Of a DNA stretch of 15,011 nucleotides, positions 1 to 9,249 are shown in pieces. How positions within the stretch are numbered: position 1 is the first letter of the stretch; every line of letters starts with the position of its first letter. The notes under the pieces were generated by a model, which had not been told where the DNA came from, ran no database searches, and saw nothing but the letters and a program-made list of their open reading frames with translations. Source of the stretch: Ruminococcus sp. UBA5884 (GTDB lineage Bacteria; Bacillota; Clostridia; Oscillospirales; Ruminococcaceae); the NCBI GenBank assembly GCA_002431975.1, contig DJFA01000018.1, positions 2,827 through 17,837 of the forward strand, written 5' to 3'. Made by a program: the position numbers and the translations under genes.

Positions 1-1850
1 CCCCTGTACTGTTCATCAGTATTTATTATTTCGCTTGCAACGGCAATAAATCCGTCCTCATTTTTAAGATTATATTCAGAAAGAGCATTCCCTTTTACAG
101 ATGTAACCGGCAGAAATGTTGAACGTCCTGCACGATGCTGTTTAAGATATCCTATACAGTTTTTAGCAGTCTGTTCATTATCAACAACTATATTCTGCAA
201 AGCTCCGCCGAGTGCAGTTTCAACTGCAACGCTGTACCTTGAATCTACATTTATAAGATGGGCAACTGTTCCCTTTATGCCGTTTAAAATATGATTTTCA
301 GAGGCTTTCATAATTTCCTTTACGCTGTAGCTGAAACCCTCCATATTTTTTTCAAGCTCCTGCATGATTTTAATTTTCTGGGAGGCACTGTTTATATCAA
401 GGATAATGCTGTCATATTTCTTTTTATGTTCAGAAAGTTTTCCCTGAGCGTTTTCATAAAGCATTGAAAAACCTTTGAGGCGGTTTTTATGTTCCTGTTC
501 AAGTTCTGAAAGATGAATAATGCTTTCCTTTATTTCAAGCTGTTCATTTTTATAGCTTTCGCAGAGTCTTTCATATTCATCATTCTGCCTTGAAACATTT
601 TCAGTCTGGGCTTTTATTTCAGAAATTATGCTTTCAGATGAATTTACAGTAAGACTGTATTCACTTTTTCTGCGGTAGAGTGAGCTTATTTCGGCAGCTT
701 TTTCGTCTGAAAGTCTGTCAATGCTTTCAAAATCCTTTTCAGCCTTTAAGAACTGATTTTCGATATTCTCAAGATTCTGTGAGATTTCCCTTGATTTTTC
801 ATCAAGCAAAGCTTTCTTTTTATTATATTCTTCAAGTCTTTCAAGGCATTCATTTTTTCTGAGATTGTCAGCTGTCTGTTTTTCAACAAGCGACATTATA
901 TTTTTACGGCAGTATATGATATCATTTTCGCATACTGCGGTATCGGATTTATACTGAGATGAATTTTTTTCAGTTTCAAGTATTTTTTTCTGTAAATCCT
1001 CAATTTTTTCGCTGCATTGCTGAATAAGTACACCGCATTGTTTTCTCTGGGCTTCAAGCTTCTGAGTATCATGTTCAGCGGCTTCATACTGTGATTTGCA
1101 TATAAGTATCTTTTCGTCTGCCTGTTCAATGGATTTTCTGAGTTCTGAAAGTTTCTTCACCCATATGGAAATTTCAGTTTTTCTGCGTTCAGCAGCCAGA
1201 ACAGCGAACTTTTTAGCCTTTTCAGCCTGAATCCTTAAAGGTTCAACTCTTGATTCAAGTTCTGAAATAATATCTCTGAGCCTTAAAAGGTTATCCTGAG
1301 CCTGAGCAAGTTTCTTTTCAGCTTCAGCTTTTTTATATCTGAATTTTGAAATTCCGGCAGCTTCTTCAAAGATATCACGGCGTTCATTGCTTTTTGCAGA
1401 AACAATTTCAGAAATTCTTCCCTGTCCGATTATGGAATAGCCGTCACGTCCAAGACCTGTATCCATAAAAAGTTCATTTATATCTTTAAGACGTACATTT
1501 TTCCCGTTAAGCCTGTATTCGCTCTCACCGCTGCGGTAAAGCTTACGCATAACGGCTACTTCATCGCCGTCCACATCAAATTCCCTGCCGGAATTATCGA
1601 TAACCAGTGTTACAGATGCAAAGCCGACCGGTTTTCTGGAGGCTGTACCGGCAAATATTATATCCTCCATTTTATTTCCTCTGAGAGTTTTTGTAGACTG
1701 TTCTCCGAGTACCCATCTCACAGCATCGCCTATATTGCTTTTGCCGCTTCCGTTAGGGCCTACAACTCCGGTTATGCCCTTGTCGAATGTAAGCTTTATT
1801 TTATCCGGAAATGATTTAAATCCATGTATTTCAAGAGATTTTAAATACAT
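1..1850 (-). CDS. smc: Chromosome segregation protein SMC, N-terminal part (cut by window edge)
   Basis: This is the N-terminal 616 codons of the SMC ATPase, which with ScpA and ScpB forms the bacterial condensin that compacts and separates newly replicated DNA. I read the frame at several points along the stretch and found no break. The protein opens MYLKSLEIHGFKSFPDKI. The Walker A loop GPNGSGKSN lies at residues 31-39 and is followed by the family motif WVLGEQS. From about residue 165 to 515 the sequence is charged and heptad-like (first coiled-coil arm). The hinge begins near residue 520 (GIKGTVAHLI) and is interrupted by the edge. The second arm and the Walker B/signature head are outside the window. 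The ATG at 1848-1850 is preceded by AAAGGAG and lies inside the end of the radical SAM gene (20-base overlap), so translational coupling is likely. The rnc-smc neighbourhood is conserved in Firmicutes. Confidence 0.97.
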   Translation of the reverse strand, partial: MYLKSLEIHGFKSFPDKIKLTFDKGITGVVGPNGSGKSNIGDAVRWVLGEQSTKTLRGNKMEDIIFAGTASRKPVGFASVTLVIDNSGREFDVDGDEVAVMRKLYRSGESEYRLNGKNVRLKDINELFMDTGLGRDGYSIIGQGRISEIVSAKSNERRDIFEEAAGISKFRYKKAEAEKKLAQAQDNLLRLRDIISELESRVEPLRIQAEKAKKFAVLAAERRKTEISIWVKKLSELRKSIEQADEKILICKSQYEAAEHDTQKLEAQRKQCGVLIQQCSEKIEDLQKKILETEKNSSQYKSDTAVCENDIIYCRKNIMSLVEKQTADNLRKNECLERLEEYNKKKALLDEKSREISQNLENIENQFLKAEKDFESIDRLSDEKAAEISSLYRRKSEYSLTVNSSESIISEIKAQTENVSRQNDEYERLCESYKNEQLEIKESIIHLSELEQEHKNRLKGFSMLYENAQGKLSEHKKKYDSIILDINSASQKIKIMQELEKNMEGFSYSVKEIMKASENHILNGIKGTVAHLINVDSRYSVAVETALGGALQNIVVDNEQTAKNCIGYLKQHRAGRSTFLPVTSVKGNALSEYNLKNEDGFIAVASEIINTDEQYR

Positions 1851-2859
1851 CTGTTTCTCCTTTTGCAGCATTGTATACAGCAAATTCATCATCTGCAAGG
1901 GCAGAATCAGATTTTATCTTCAATGATATTCCCAAGCCTCTGAAATAATCAGTGTTTGAACGCTTATGACCTGCCGCACGGCTTATATTTCTGTCTGAAA
2001 CATATATCAAAAAACTTTTTTCATCATATGATAAAAATGCATTTTCAAAAGCTTTTCTGAATATGCGGCTCTCACAGAGTTCACGGAATGCAGGGTGATA
2101 ATATCCTCCTGTCATATCCTCCTCAACTGTTTCAGAGGCATGGAGTCCGCATTTTATTATATTGATTCCGTTTTTATTGAACATATCCATTATTTCAGAA
2201 CAGAGATTCACCATATATTCAATATCATGAGTTATATATTTTCCTGACTGATAAAGCCTGTCAAGTTCTGTATTTTTCAATATGACTGTCGGATATATGC
2301 GGACGGTATCAGGTTTTATATGACAGATTTTTTCTGCTGTTTCAATATCCTTTTCATATGATGAACCGTAAAGTCCCGTCATCATCTGAAGTCCGAGTTC
2401 AAAACCATGATTTTTTATAAGTTCCGATGATTTGAAAACACATTCTGAATTATGACCTCTGTTATTCATCATAAGAACATCATCACACATACTCTGACAG
2501 CCGAGTTCTATCGCTTTTACATGATATTTTTCAAGAATATCAAGTATATTTTCATCTATACAGTCCGGACGTGTGGAAATTCTTATTCCGTCAAAACCGT
2601 TTTCGCATATGAACGGCTGAACGCATTCAAGCAGTGATATCATATAGTCATATGGTATTGCCGTAAAGCTTCCGCCGAAAAATGCTATTTCAGTATTGCT
2701 TCTGTCAGGCATATTTTCAAACTGATTTCTGCATATGCTGTAAACCTCATCAGCTGACGGAGCTTTTTCAGCACCGCTTATTTTGTTCTGGTTGCAGAAA
2801 CTGCACATATTCGGACAGCCTGCATGAGGAATAAATACTGATATATTCTTATGAGCCAT
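1831..2859 (-). CDS. Elp3-like radical SAM protein without acetyltransferase domain
   Basis: A 342-residue radical SAM enzyme. The cluster-binding motif CPNMCSFC (Cys15, Cys19, Cys22) near the N-terminus binds a [4Fe-4S] cluster that cleaves S-adenosylmethionine. It is followed by GGSFTAIP and by an RISTRPD motif, as in the Elp3/TIGR01212-related radical SAM group. The N-terminus AHKNISVFIPHAGCPN and the position between rnc and smc match a protein often annotated as an 'elongator protein 3-like' or 'radical SAM' protein in Clostridia. No GNAT acetyltransferase domain follows, so it is not a full Elp3 and its substrate is unknown. A role in tRNA modification is a guess from relatives. The ATG overlaps the end of rnc by 11 bases and has GGAG about ten bases upstream. 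Its own end overlaps the smc start by 20 bases. Confidence 0.85.
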   Translation of the reverse strand: MAHKNISVFIPHAGCPNMCSFCNQNKISGAEKAPSADEVYSICRNQFENMPDRSNTEIAFFGGSFTAIPYDYMISLLECVQPFICENGFDGIRISTRPDCIDENILDILEKYHVKAIELGCQSMCDDVLMMNNRGHNSECVFKSSELIKNHGFELGLQMMTGLYGSSYEKDIETAEKICHIKPDTVRIYPTVILKNTELDRLYQSGKYITHDIEYMVNLCSEIMDMFNKNGINIIKCGLHASETVEEDMTGGYYHPAFRELCESRIFRKAFENAFLSYDEKSFLIYVSDRNISRAAGHKRSNTDYFRGLGISLKIKSDSALADDEFAVYNAAKGETDVFKIS

Positions 2860-3547
2860 AACCCATTAACTCCAGAGCCTCTTTTGCAGCCATCTGTTCA
2901 GCGTCCTTCTTGCTTTTTCCTGTACCTTTTCCTATTACATTTGAATTAAGGCATACCTGAACTGTAAATGCCTTGTTATGGTCAGGGCCGCTTTCGCTTA
3001 CAAGACTGTATTCAATTTTTTCCTCCGGATTTTTCTGGATTACCTCCTGAAGAATAGTCTTGTAATCGCTGAAATTTATATTCTGTCTTTTATTGTCGAT
3101 ATCCTCCGGAATAAATCTGAGGATATGTTTCCTTGCAGCTTCCAGACCTCCGTCAAGATATATCGCAGCTATAACAGCTTCAAATGCATCTGCAAGAATT
3201 GAGGGACGTTCTCTGCCGCCTGTATTTTCCTCTCCCTTGCCGAGGAATATATAATGTCCGAGATTTATCTGCTGGGCGAACACATAGAGTGATTTTTCAC
3301 ATACAAGTGAAGCTCTTATTTTAGTAAGTTCTCCCTCCGGCAGATGTCTGAAATGTTCAAAAAGATATTGTGACACAACTATTGAAAGAACACTGTCACC
3401 GAGAAATTCAAGACGTTCATTGCTGTGTCTGTTCTTTTTGTTTTCATTTGCATATGATGAATGAGAAAGTGCTTCCTTTATAAGATTTTTATTCTTGAAT
3501 TTATATTTAAGAATCTGTTCAAATTCAGATGAATCAAACTTTTCCAT
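2849..3547 (-). CDS. rnc: Ribonuclease III
   Basis: A 232-residue double-strand-specific endoribonuclease that processes rRNA precursors and structured mRNAs. The signature NERLEFLGDSVL is at residues 43-54, with Glu44, Glu47 and Asp51 in the positions of the acidic catalytic and metal residues of the E. coli enzyme. The second acidic pair is Asp120 and Glu123 in ILADAFEAVIAAIYLDGG. A C-terminal double-stranded RNA-binding domain spans roughly residues 160-230, with the typical GKGTGKSKKDAEQMAAKEAL ending. The length is normal for the family. Its ribosome binding site AAAGGAG is formed by the last two sense codons of plsX, and the plsX stop is only eight bases from the rnc ATG, so the two are probably coupled. 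In most Firmicutes acpP lies between plsX and rnc; there is no room for it here. Confidence 0.98.
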   Translation of the reverse strand: MEKFDSSEFEQILKYKFKNKNLIKEALSHSSYANENKKNRHSNERLEFLGDSVLSIVVSQYLFEHFRHLPEGELTKIRASLVCEKSLYVFAQQINLGHYIFLGKGEENTGGRERPSILADAFEAVIAAIYLDGGLEAARKHILRFIPEDIDNKRQNINFSDYKTILQEVIQKNPEEKIEYSLVSESGPDHNKAFTVQVCLNSNVIGKGTGKSKKDAEQMAAKEALELMGYGS

Positions 3548-3555
3548 AATAAAAT

Positions 3556-4551
3556 TTACTCCTTTAATACAGCAAGGCTGTCAGTTATTTTATCGATTAC
3601 TTTACCGTCAACGCATTGTTTTGCTTGTCTTATCGCATTGAAAAACGCCTTTGCATCAGAGCTTCCGTGAGCTTTTATGACAGGCTTTGAAATACCCATA
3701 AGAACTGCTCCGCCGACTTCTGAATAATCCATCTTTTTCTTGAATGCATTTACCTTGTCAAGAATAAGAAGTCCGGCTATTTTTGAGATAAAACTGCTTT
3801 TAAGCATACCTTTAAGAGTTCTTCCGAAATATGAACCCATTCCCTCATAGAGTTTGAGAACAACATTTCCTGTAAATCCGTCAGTAACTATTACATCAAA
3901 ATTTCCGTCAGGTATTTCACGGGCTTCAGCGTTGCCCTTGAAATTGACTCCGCATTGTGAAAGCTTTATGTATGCCTCATGTTCAATATCCCTGCCTTTT
4001 GTTTCTTCAGCACCGACATTTACAAGTCCCACTTTAGGATTTTTAACGTTTATGACGTTTTCCATATAGGCACTTCCCATTATTGCAAACTGAACGAGCA
4101 TTTCAGGACGGCAGTCAACATTTGCTCCTGCGTCCATAAGCATGAAATATCCCTTGTCAGAAGGCATTATCGGTGCAAGTGCAGGACGTTTTATACCTTT
4201 AAGTCTTTTGGCTATGAATGTTGCACCTACTACTAATGCACCTGTGCTTCCGGCAGATACAAATGCATCTCCGCTGCCTTCATGGAGCTGTCTTAAACCG
4301 ACTGCCATTGAGCAGTCAGCACGGCTTTTTATTATTTCAGTAGGTTCTTCATGTATATCTATTACTGAATCAGAATGAAGTATATCAATGTTTTCAAGAC
4401 TTATATTATGGGATTCTGCTGTATCCCTGATAATTTTTTCATTTCCTGTGAGTGTGACTTTCACGCCAAGTTCACGGACTGCCATTGCACTGCCCTCTAT
4501 AACTGCAAGAGGTGCATTGTCACCGCCGAAAGCATCTACTATTATGTTCAT
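3556..4551 (-). CDS. plsX: Phosphate acyltransferase PlsX
   Basis: A 331-residue acyl-ACP:phosphate acyltransferase, a peripheral membrane enzyme that makes acyl-phosphate for PlsY in the first step of phospholipid synthesis. The diagnostic start MNIIVDAFGGDNAP is present. Further conserved blocks include SAGSTGALVVGA, RPALAPIMP, DAGANVDC, GLVNVGAEETKG, DGFTGNVVLK and GGAVLMGISKPVIKAHGSSD. The length is that of the family. The ATG at 4549-4551 has a strong GGAGGT eleven bases upstream. It follows trmFO after 24 bases. In many Firmicutes plsX heads a fatty-acid group (fabD, fabG, acpP) under FapR. Here those partners are absent and the gene sits between trmFO and rnc, so it is presumably transcribed with the housekeeping run. 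No FapR-like operator was recognised in the short gap. Confidence 0.97.
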   Translation of the reverse strand: MNIIVDAFGGDNAPLAVIEGSAMAVRELGVKVTLTGNEKIIRDTAESHNISLENIDILHSDSVIDIHEEPTEIIKSRADCSMAVGLRQLHEGSGDAFVSAGSTGALVVGATFIAKRLKGIKRPALAPIMPSDKGYFMLMDAGANVDCRPEMLVQFAIMGSAYMENVINVKNPKVGLVNVGAEETKGRDIEHEAYIKLSQCGVNFKGNAEAREIPDGNFDVIVTDGFTGNVVLKLYEGMGSYFGRTLKGMLKSSFISKIAGLLILDKVNAFKKKMDYSEVGGAVLMGISKPVIKAHGSSDAKAFFNAIRQAKQCVDGKVIDKITDSLAVLKE

Positions 4552-4575
4552 ATTTTCAGACCTCCGGTATATTTT

Positions 4576-5880
4576 TTAATTCCATTCTTCAAGCATATTT
4601 CTGAGTGAAGCCATTGCTCTGTCAGCATATGCCTGATATTTCAGTTTTTTATCCCTGATTTTCTCCGGAAGTTCCGGAAGTATCCCCATATTACAGCCCA
4701 TAGGCTGAAAATTTTCCACATTATAACTGTCGCTTATATATGCAGTCAATGCCCCGCACATAGTATCCGGCGGCAGAACAAGCGGTTTTCTGTTCATAAG
4801 TCTTGCTGCCATATTGATTCCTGCAAGAATACCGCTTGCAGCTGATTCTATATATCCCTCAACACCTGTTATCTGACCTGCGAAATAAAGATTTTCACGG
4901 GTTCTCAATGAATAGTCGCTGTTTAAAAGCTTCGGACTGTTTATAAATGAATTTCTATGCATTACGCCGTATCTTACAAATTCAGCATCTGCAAGACCTG
5001 TTATCTTTGAAAACACTCGTTTCTGCTCGCCGAATTTAAGATTTGTCTGAAATCCGACAAGGTTATACATAGTTCCCTCACGGTTTTCCTTTCTTAACTG
5101 AACTACTGCATAAGGACGCTTTCCTGTACGCTTGTCAACAAGACCAACAGGCTTTAAAGGGCCGAAACGCATTGTATCCTCTCCACGCTTTGCAAGAACT
5201 TCTATCGGCATACAGCCCTCATATACCTTGAATGCCTTTTTGTCAAAATCCTTGAGTTCAGCACTTTCCGCATTTATAAGTGCATTATAAAATTCAAGGT
5301 ATTCCTCTTTATTCATAGGGCAGTTTATATAATCAGCCTCTCCCCTGTCATATCTTGAAGCAAAAAATACAAGATTTTTGTCAAGACTTTCATATGTCAC
5401 TATAGGAGATGCTGCATCAAAAAAGCTTAAATATTCACCGCATATTTTTGAAATACTCTCCGCCAGTTTATCAGATGTAAGAGGGCCTGTTGCAATTATA
5501 ACATCTCCGTCAGGTATTTCAGTTACTTCTTCATTTATGACTTTTATATGTTCAGATGATTTTATATTCTGAGTTATAAGGTCTGAAAACTGTTTTCTGT
5601 CAACTGCTAAAGCTCCGCCGGCTTCAACAGCGGATTCCTCCGCACATTTTACAACAAGTGAATTCATTGCCTTCATTTCAGCTTTAAGGAGTCCGGCTGC
5701 TGAATCAATTCTTGATGCTTTGAGAGAATTTGAACATACAAGTTCTGCAAAACCGCTGTAATGATGTGCGGGAGAATATTTCACAGGCTTCATCTCATAA
5801 AGTTCCGTATCTATTCCCGCATTTGCGAGCTGCCATGCGGCTTCACAGCCTGCAAGACCTGCACCTATTACCTTAACCAT
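4576..5880 (-). CDS. trmFO: Methylenetetrahydrofolate-tRNA (uracil-5-)-methyltransferase TrmFO
   Basis: A 434-residue FAD- and folate-dependent enzyme that makes 5-methyluridine at position 54 of the tRNA T-loop, using methylenetetrahydrofolate as carbon donor and not SAM. The N-terminal dinucleotide-binding motif GAGLAG is at residues 6-11, followed by CEAAWQLA and the family motif YEMKP. Cys49 in LVCSNSLK and Cys223 in YEGCMPIEV match the two functional cysteines known in the B. subtilis enzyme. A C-terminal GQITGVEGYIESAASG block completes the FAD site. The start lies three bases after the topA stop, and its Shine-Dalgarno-like GAGAGGA lies within the topA end. The topA-trmFO order is conserved in Firmicutes, where trmFO was formerly called gid. 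Confidence 0.97.
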   Translation of the reverse strand: MVKVIGAGLAGCEAAWQLANAGIDTELYEMKPVKYSPAHHYSGFAELVCSNSLKASRIDSAAGLLKAEMKAMNSLVVKCAEESAVEAGGALAVDRKQFSDLITQNIKSSEHIKVINEEVTEIPDGDVIIATGPLTSDKLAESISKICGEYLSFFDAASPIVTYESLDKNLVFFASRYDRGEADYINCPMNKEEYLEFYNALINAESAELKDFDKKAFKVYEGCMPIEVLAKRGEDTMRFGPLKPVGLVDKRTGKRPYAVVQLRKENREGTMYNLVGFQTNLKFGEQKRVFSKITGLADAEFVRYGVMHRNSFINSPKLLNSDYSLRTRENLYFAGQITGVEGYIESAASGILAGINMAARLMNRKPLVLPPDTMCGALTAYISDSYNVENFQPMGCNMGILPELPEKIRDKKLKYQAYADRAMASLRNMLEEWN

Positions 5881-5883
5881 AAA

Positions 5884-7965
5884 TCAGAGTCCTCTCTCAT
5901 AGCCGCAGCCAGGTTTTTCACAGAGTATTTTTCCGGCTTTTCCGCCTTTTTTGAAAAGTGATGAGCCGCATTTCGGGCATTTTTCCTCAATCGGAGTATT
6001 CCATGTCATGAAATTGCATTCCGGATAGCTTTCACAGCCGAAAAATGTTCTTCCTTTCTTGGATTTCTTAGCAATTACCTTGCTTCCGCAGAGAGGACAT
6101 ATACCCTTTGTTGCCTGAACTATCTTCTTTGTATTGGTACATTCAGGGAATCCTGAACAGGCAAGGAATTTGCCGAAGCGTCCGATTTTTATAACCATCA
6201 TTTTGCCGCATACATCGCATACAACATCAGTTTTTTCATCAGGAACTTTTACTCTTTTTCCCTCCATAGCCTTTTCAGCCTTTTCAAGAGTCTTGCTGAA
6301 ATCATCATAGAATACAGAGAGAGTTTCATGCCAGTCCCTCTCGCCATGTTCAACTGCATCAAGGTCGGCTTCCATCTGGGCAGTAAATTTGGCATCAACT
6401 ATATGTTTGAAATGCTCCTTCATGAGTTCTGTCACAACATCTCCGAGAACAGTCGGCTTGAGCTGTTTTCCGTCACGTTCAACATAGTGTCTTGCTGTAA
6501 TGGTTGTTATTGTAGGAGCATAAGTACTCGGTCTGCCGATACCGTTTTCTTCAAGAGCCTTTATAAGAGTAGCTTCTGTAAATCTTGAAGGCGGCTGGGT
6601 AAAATGCTGATTTCCCTCCATTGATTTTACTTTTATTATATCTCCGGCTTCAACAGGAGGAAGTATCTTATTATTTTCCTCATCGTCCTTTACGTCCTTT
6701 GATTCTTCATAAAGCACAGTAAAGCCGTCAAATTTCACTGCATATCCCGAGGCTTTGAACACACAGTTTTCTGCCTCTATGTCAGCTGATACAGTATCAT
6801 GGAGAGCATTTGCCATCTGGCTTGCTATAAATCTCTCCCATATGAGCTTATAGAGCTTATACTGGTCGGTTGTAAGATTTGCTTTTACACGGGAAGGTTC
6901 AAGCTCCGGCATTGAAGGTCTTATTGCTTCATGAGCGTCCTGAGCATTTTTCTTGCTTTTGAAAATTCTTGGTGATGACGGAAGATAGGACTTGCCGTAT
7001 CTTGCTTCAATATATTCAGCAGCGGCATTTCTTGCTTCATCTGAAATTCTGAGGCTGTCAGTTCTCATATATGTTATAAGACCAACAAAACCTATGCCAT
7101 CTATTTCAATACCTTCATAAAGTTCCTGAGCAGCCTTCATGGTTCTTCTTGACTGAAATCCCATTCTTCTTGAAGCTTCCTGCTGGAGAGTTGATGTAAT
7201 AAAAGGAGGTGCAGGAGTTTTCTTTGTAACTCTTTTCTTTACAGATGTCACTTTAAATTCTGCATTTTCGAGTCTTTTGAGAATTTCATCAGTCTGAGCC
7301 TTGTCAGAAAGTTCAGCCTTTTTTCCGTCAACAAGAGCAAGTTTTGCTGAAAATACCTTTCTGCTTGAAGGAGCAGTCATTTTTGCATCAATACTCCAGT
7401 ATTCCTGAGCAGTAAAATTCTTTATTTCATTTTCCCTGTCAACGATAAGTCTTACTGAAACAGACTGAACACGTCCGGCTGAAAGACCTCTTTTTACCTT
7501 TCTCCAGAGGAAAGGACTGAGCTGATAGCCTACTATTCTGTCAATAATACGTCTTGCCTGCTGAGCATTTACAAGGTCCATATCTATTTTATGAGGATTA
7601 CTCATACCATTCTGAATACCTGTTTTTGTTATCTCATTGAAAGCGACTCTGTTATTCTGGTTTATATCGAGTCCGAGCATATTTGCTATATGCCATGAGA
7701 TAGCTTCTCCCTCACGGTCAGGGTCAGTAGCAAGGTAGACTTTATCGCATTTTTTAGCGTATTTTTTAAGTTCCTTTATAACGTCCTCCTTGCCTTTCAT
7801 GTCAGCATATAAAGGTTCAAAATTATTTTCTATATCAACGCTGAGCTTTGATTTCGGCAAATCTCTGACATGACCCATTGAAGCGATAACTTCATAATCT
7901 CCGCCGAGATATTTTTTTATTGTTTTTGCTTTTGCGGGAGATTCCACTATAACTAAATCAGACAT
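5884..7965 (-). CDS. topA: DNA topoisomerase I
   Basis: A 693-residue type IA topoisomerase that relaxes negative supercoils. The TOPRIM domain is at the N-terminus, with Glu8 in VIVESPAKAKT and the metal-binding DPDREGEA at residues 81-88. The active-site tyrosine is Tyr299 in GLITYMRTDS. The conserved gate-region motifs QQARRIIDRIVGYQLSP and GLSAGRVQSV are present. Three C-terminal zinc-ribbon modules follow: Cys582/585/602/608, Cys622/625/643/649 and Cys663/666/682/687. Length and layout match Bacillus TopA. The ATG has AGGGGA seven bases upstream. The 66-base gap to dprA is the widest gap in the downstream run (methyltransferase to smc) and contains an AT-rich palindrome (7990-8008), so an internal promoter or regulatory site is possible here. 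Confidence 0.98.
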   Translation of the reverse strand: MSDLVIVESPAKAKTIKKYLGGDYEVIASMGHVRDLPKSKLSVDIENNFEPLYADMKGKEDVIKELKKYAKKCDKVYLATDPDREGEAISWHIANMLGLDINQNNRVAFNEITKTGIQNGMSNPHKIDMDLVNAQQARRIIDRIVGYQLSPFLWRKVKRGLSAGRVQSVSVRLIVDRENEIKNFTAQEYWSIDAKMTAPSSRKVFSAKLALVDGKKAELSDKAQTDEILKRLENAEFKVTSVKKRVTKKTPAPPFITSTLQQEASRRMGFQSRRTMKAAQELYEGIEIDGIGFVGLITYMRTDSLRISDEARNAAAEYIEARYGKSYLPSSPRIFKSKKNAQDAHEAIRPSMPELEPSRVKANLTTDQYKLYKLIWERFIASQMANALHDTVSADIEAENCVFKASGYAVKFDGFTVLYEESKDVKDDEENNKILPPVEAGDIIKVKSMEGNQHFTQPPSRFTEATLIKALEENGIGRPSTYAPTITTITARHYVERDGKQLKPTVLGDVVTELMKEHFKHIVDAKFTAQMEADLDAVEHGERDWHETLSVFYDDFSKTLEKAEKAMEGKRVKVPDEKTDVVCDVCGKMMVIKIGRFGKFLACSGFPECTNTKKIVQATKGICPLCGSKVIAKKSKKGRTFFGCESYPECNFMTWNTPIEEKCPKCGSSLFKKGGKAGKILCEKPGCGYERGL

Positions 7966-7989
7966 TGTTTTCCCCTAACTTTTTATAAT

Positions 7990-8008
7990 ATTTTATTCAG
8001 AATAAAAT
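7990..8008. promoter_or_regulatory. AT-rich perfect palindrome between dprA and topA
   Basis: ATTTTATTC and GAATAAAAT form perfect nine-base arms around one central A, within the 66-base gap ahead of topA. A second inverted pair, TTATTCAGAA (7993-8002) and TTCTGAATAA (8021-8030), overlaps it. No run of T follows on the minus strand, so it does not look like a terminator. An operator for topA or a promoter-associated dyad is possible. The function is not shown. Confidence 0.45.
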
Positions 8009-8031
8009 GCTGTGCTTATTTTCTGAATAAC

Positions 8032-9249
8032 TCATGTTAATTTATAAGCTTTTCCCGGAAGGCATTCTATAATGCCGTCCATTTCCATATCAGTAAGCAT
8101 AATATAAAGCTCTGATATCTCCTTTCCTGTCATTACTGAAATTTCATCAATATATTTAACGCCGTCGCTTAAAATCTTTACTATTTCAGCCTCATTTTCA
8201 TCAAGACCGCTGTAATCAGGCTGTATATCGGTTTCAACCGGTTTATCGTCAGCTTTATCCGGTTTATCTGCTGATTTCACAGATTTTTTCCTGACAGCAG
8301 TTTTGTCATGCTTTTCAGCTGAAAATACTGAAGAACTGCTTGCCGGCTCTGAATAGTCATCATTTGCGGATAGTTTATGTGCAAAGGCAACATAATATTC
8401 ATATACTATATCCAGATAGCTGAATACAGGAATTGCTCCGTCACGCAGAAATTTGACTACTCCGCTGTAGCGTTCATCAAAAATGTCTGCCGGAGGAATG
8501 CAGAAAAGGTCTTTACCCTGTTCAAGAGCAAGTTCAGCAGTTATAAGTGCACCGCTTTTTATTGAAGCTTCTATTACAAGAGTACCTGCACTGACAGCTG
8601 AAAGAATCCTGTTGCGTTTAGGAAAATTTGACGGTATTGGTTTTGTTCCTGGAAGAAATTCTGAAATGAAAAGTCCATGGCTTGCTATTGCAGTTTTACT
8701 TTTTGTATTTTCCTTCGGATAGTCAACATCTATTCCGCAGCCGAGAACGGCAATTGTCCTGCCGCCGTTTACTATTGCGGAACGGTGTGAAACTGAATCT
8801 ATTCCAAGAGCGAAACCGCTTACGATTACGACTCCTATTTTTGCGAGTTCTGAACATATCTTTTCAGCAACTCTTACACTGTAGTTAGAAGGTTCACGAG
8901 TACCGACAACTGTTATGCACAGGTCATTTAATACGGTAGTATCACCTTTTATGAATATGACAACAGGAGGGTTTGAGATGTTTTTAAGGGATTTCGGATA
9001 ATCCTCATCAAAGAAGCATACAGCTTTTATATTTTTCTTTTCACAGTTTTCAAGTACATATGTACACTGCTGGATATGAGTAGTTCTTACAGCTTTTTTC
9101 TCTTTTTCAGATATGAAATCATAATCCGAGGAACTGAGTGATTTAAATGCATTTTCAGGATTTTTAAAGTACTCAATTATTTTCCATATTTTAGGATTTG
9201 CAGCACCGAAAACCATTACAAGCCATAGGCAGTATTCAAGATTACTCAT
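8032..9249 (-). CDS. dprA: DNA processing protein DprA
   Basis: DprA (Smf) binds incoming single-stranded DNA and loads RecA during natural transformation; it is also widespread in bacteria not known to be competent. An N-terminal helical region (residues 1-95) precedes the Rossmann-like core with VVGTREPSNYS, SGFALGIDSVSH, GGRTIAVLGCGIDVDYP, FPKRNRILSAVS and SGALITAELALEQ. A polar linker rich in Ser, Lys and Asp (about residues 295-345) leads to a C-terminal winged helix (about 350-405). I chose the ATG at 9247-9249 (405 residues) over an in-frame TTG two codons upstream, because GGAGGT is eight bases from the ATG but only two from the TTG. The start overlaps the end of the methyltransferase gene by eight bases. 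The dprA-topA-trmFO order is the same as in Bacillus. Confidence 0.95.
   Translation of the reverse strand: MSNLEYCLWLVMVFGAANPKIWKIIEYFKNPENAFKSLSSSDYDFISEKEKKAVRTTHIQQCTYVLENCEKKNIKAVCFFDEDYPKSLKNISNPPVVIFIKGDTTVLNDLCITVVGTREPSNYSVRVAEKICSELAKIGVVIVSGFALGIDSVSHRSAIVNGGRTIAVLGCGIDVDYPKENTKSKTAIASHGLFISEFLPGTKPIPSNFPKRNRILSAVSAGTLVIEASIKSGALITAELALEQGKDLFCIPPADIFDERYSGVVKFLRDGAIPVFSYLDIVYEYYVAFAHKLSANDDYSEPASSSSVFSAEKHDKTAVRKKSVKSADKPDKADDKPVETDIQPDYSGLDENEAEIVKILSDGVKYIDEISVMTGKEISELYIMLTDMEMDGIIECLPGKAYKLT

Noticed and set aside
896..1129. Open frame of 77 codons on the minus strand inside smc
   Set aside because: It is in another phase of the coiled-coil part of smc, where the SMC frame reads through without breaks.
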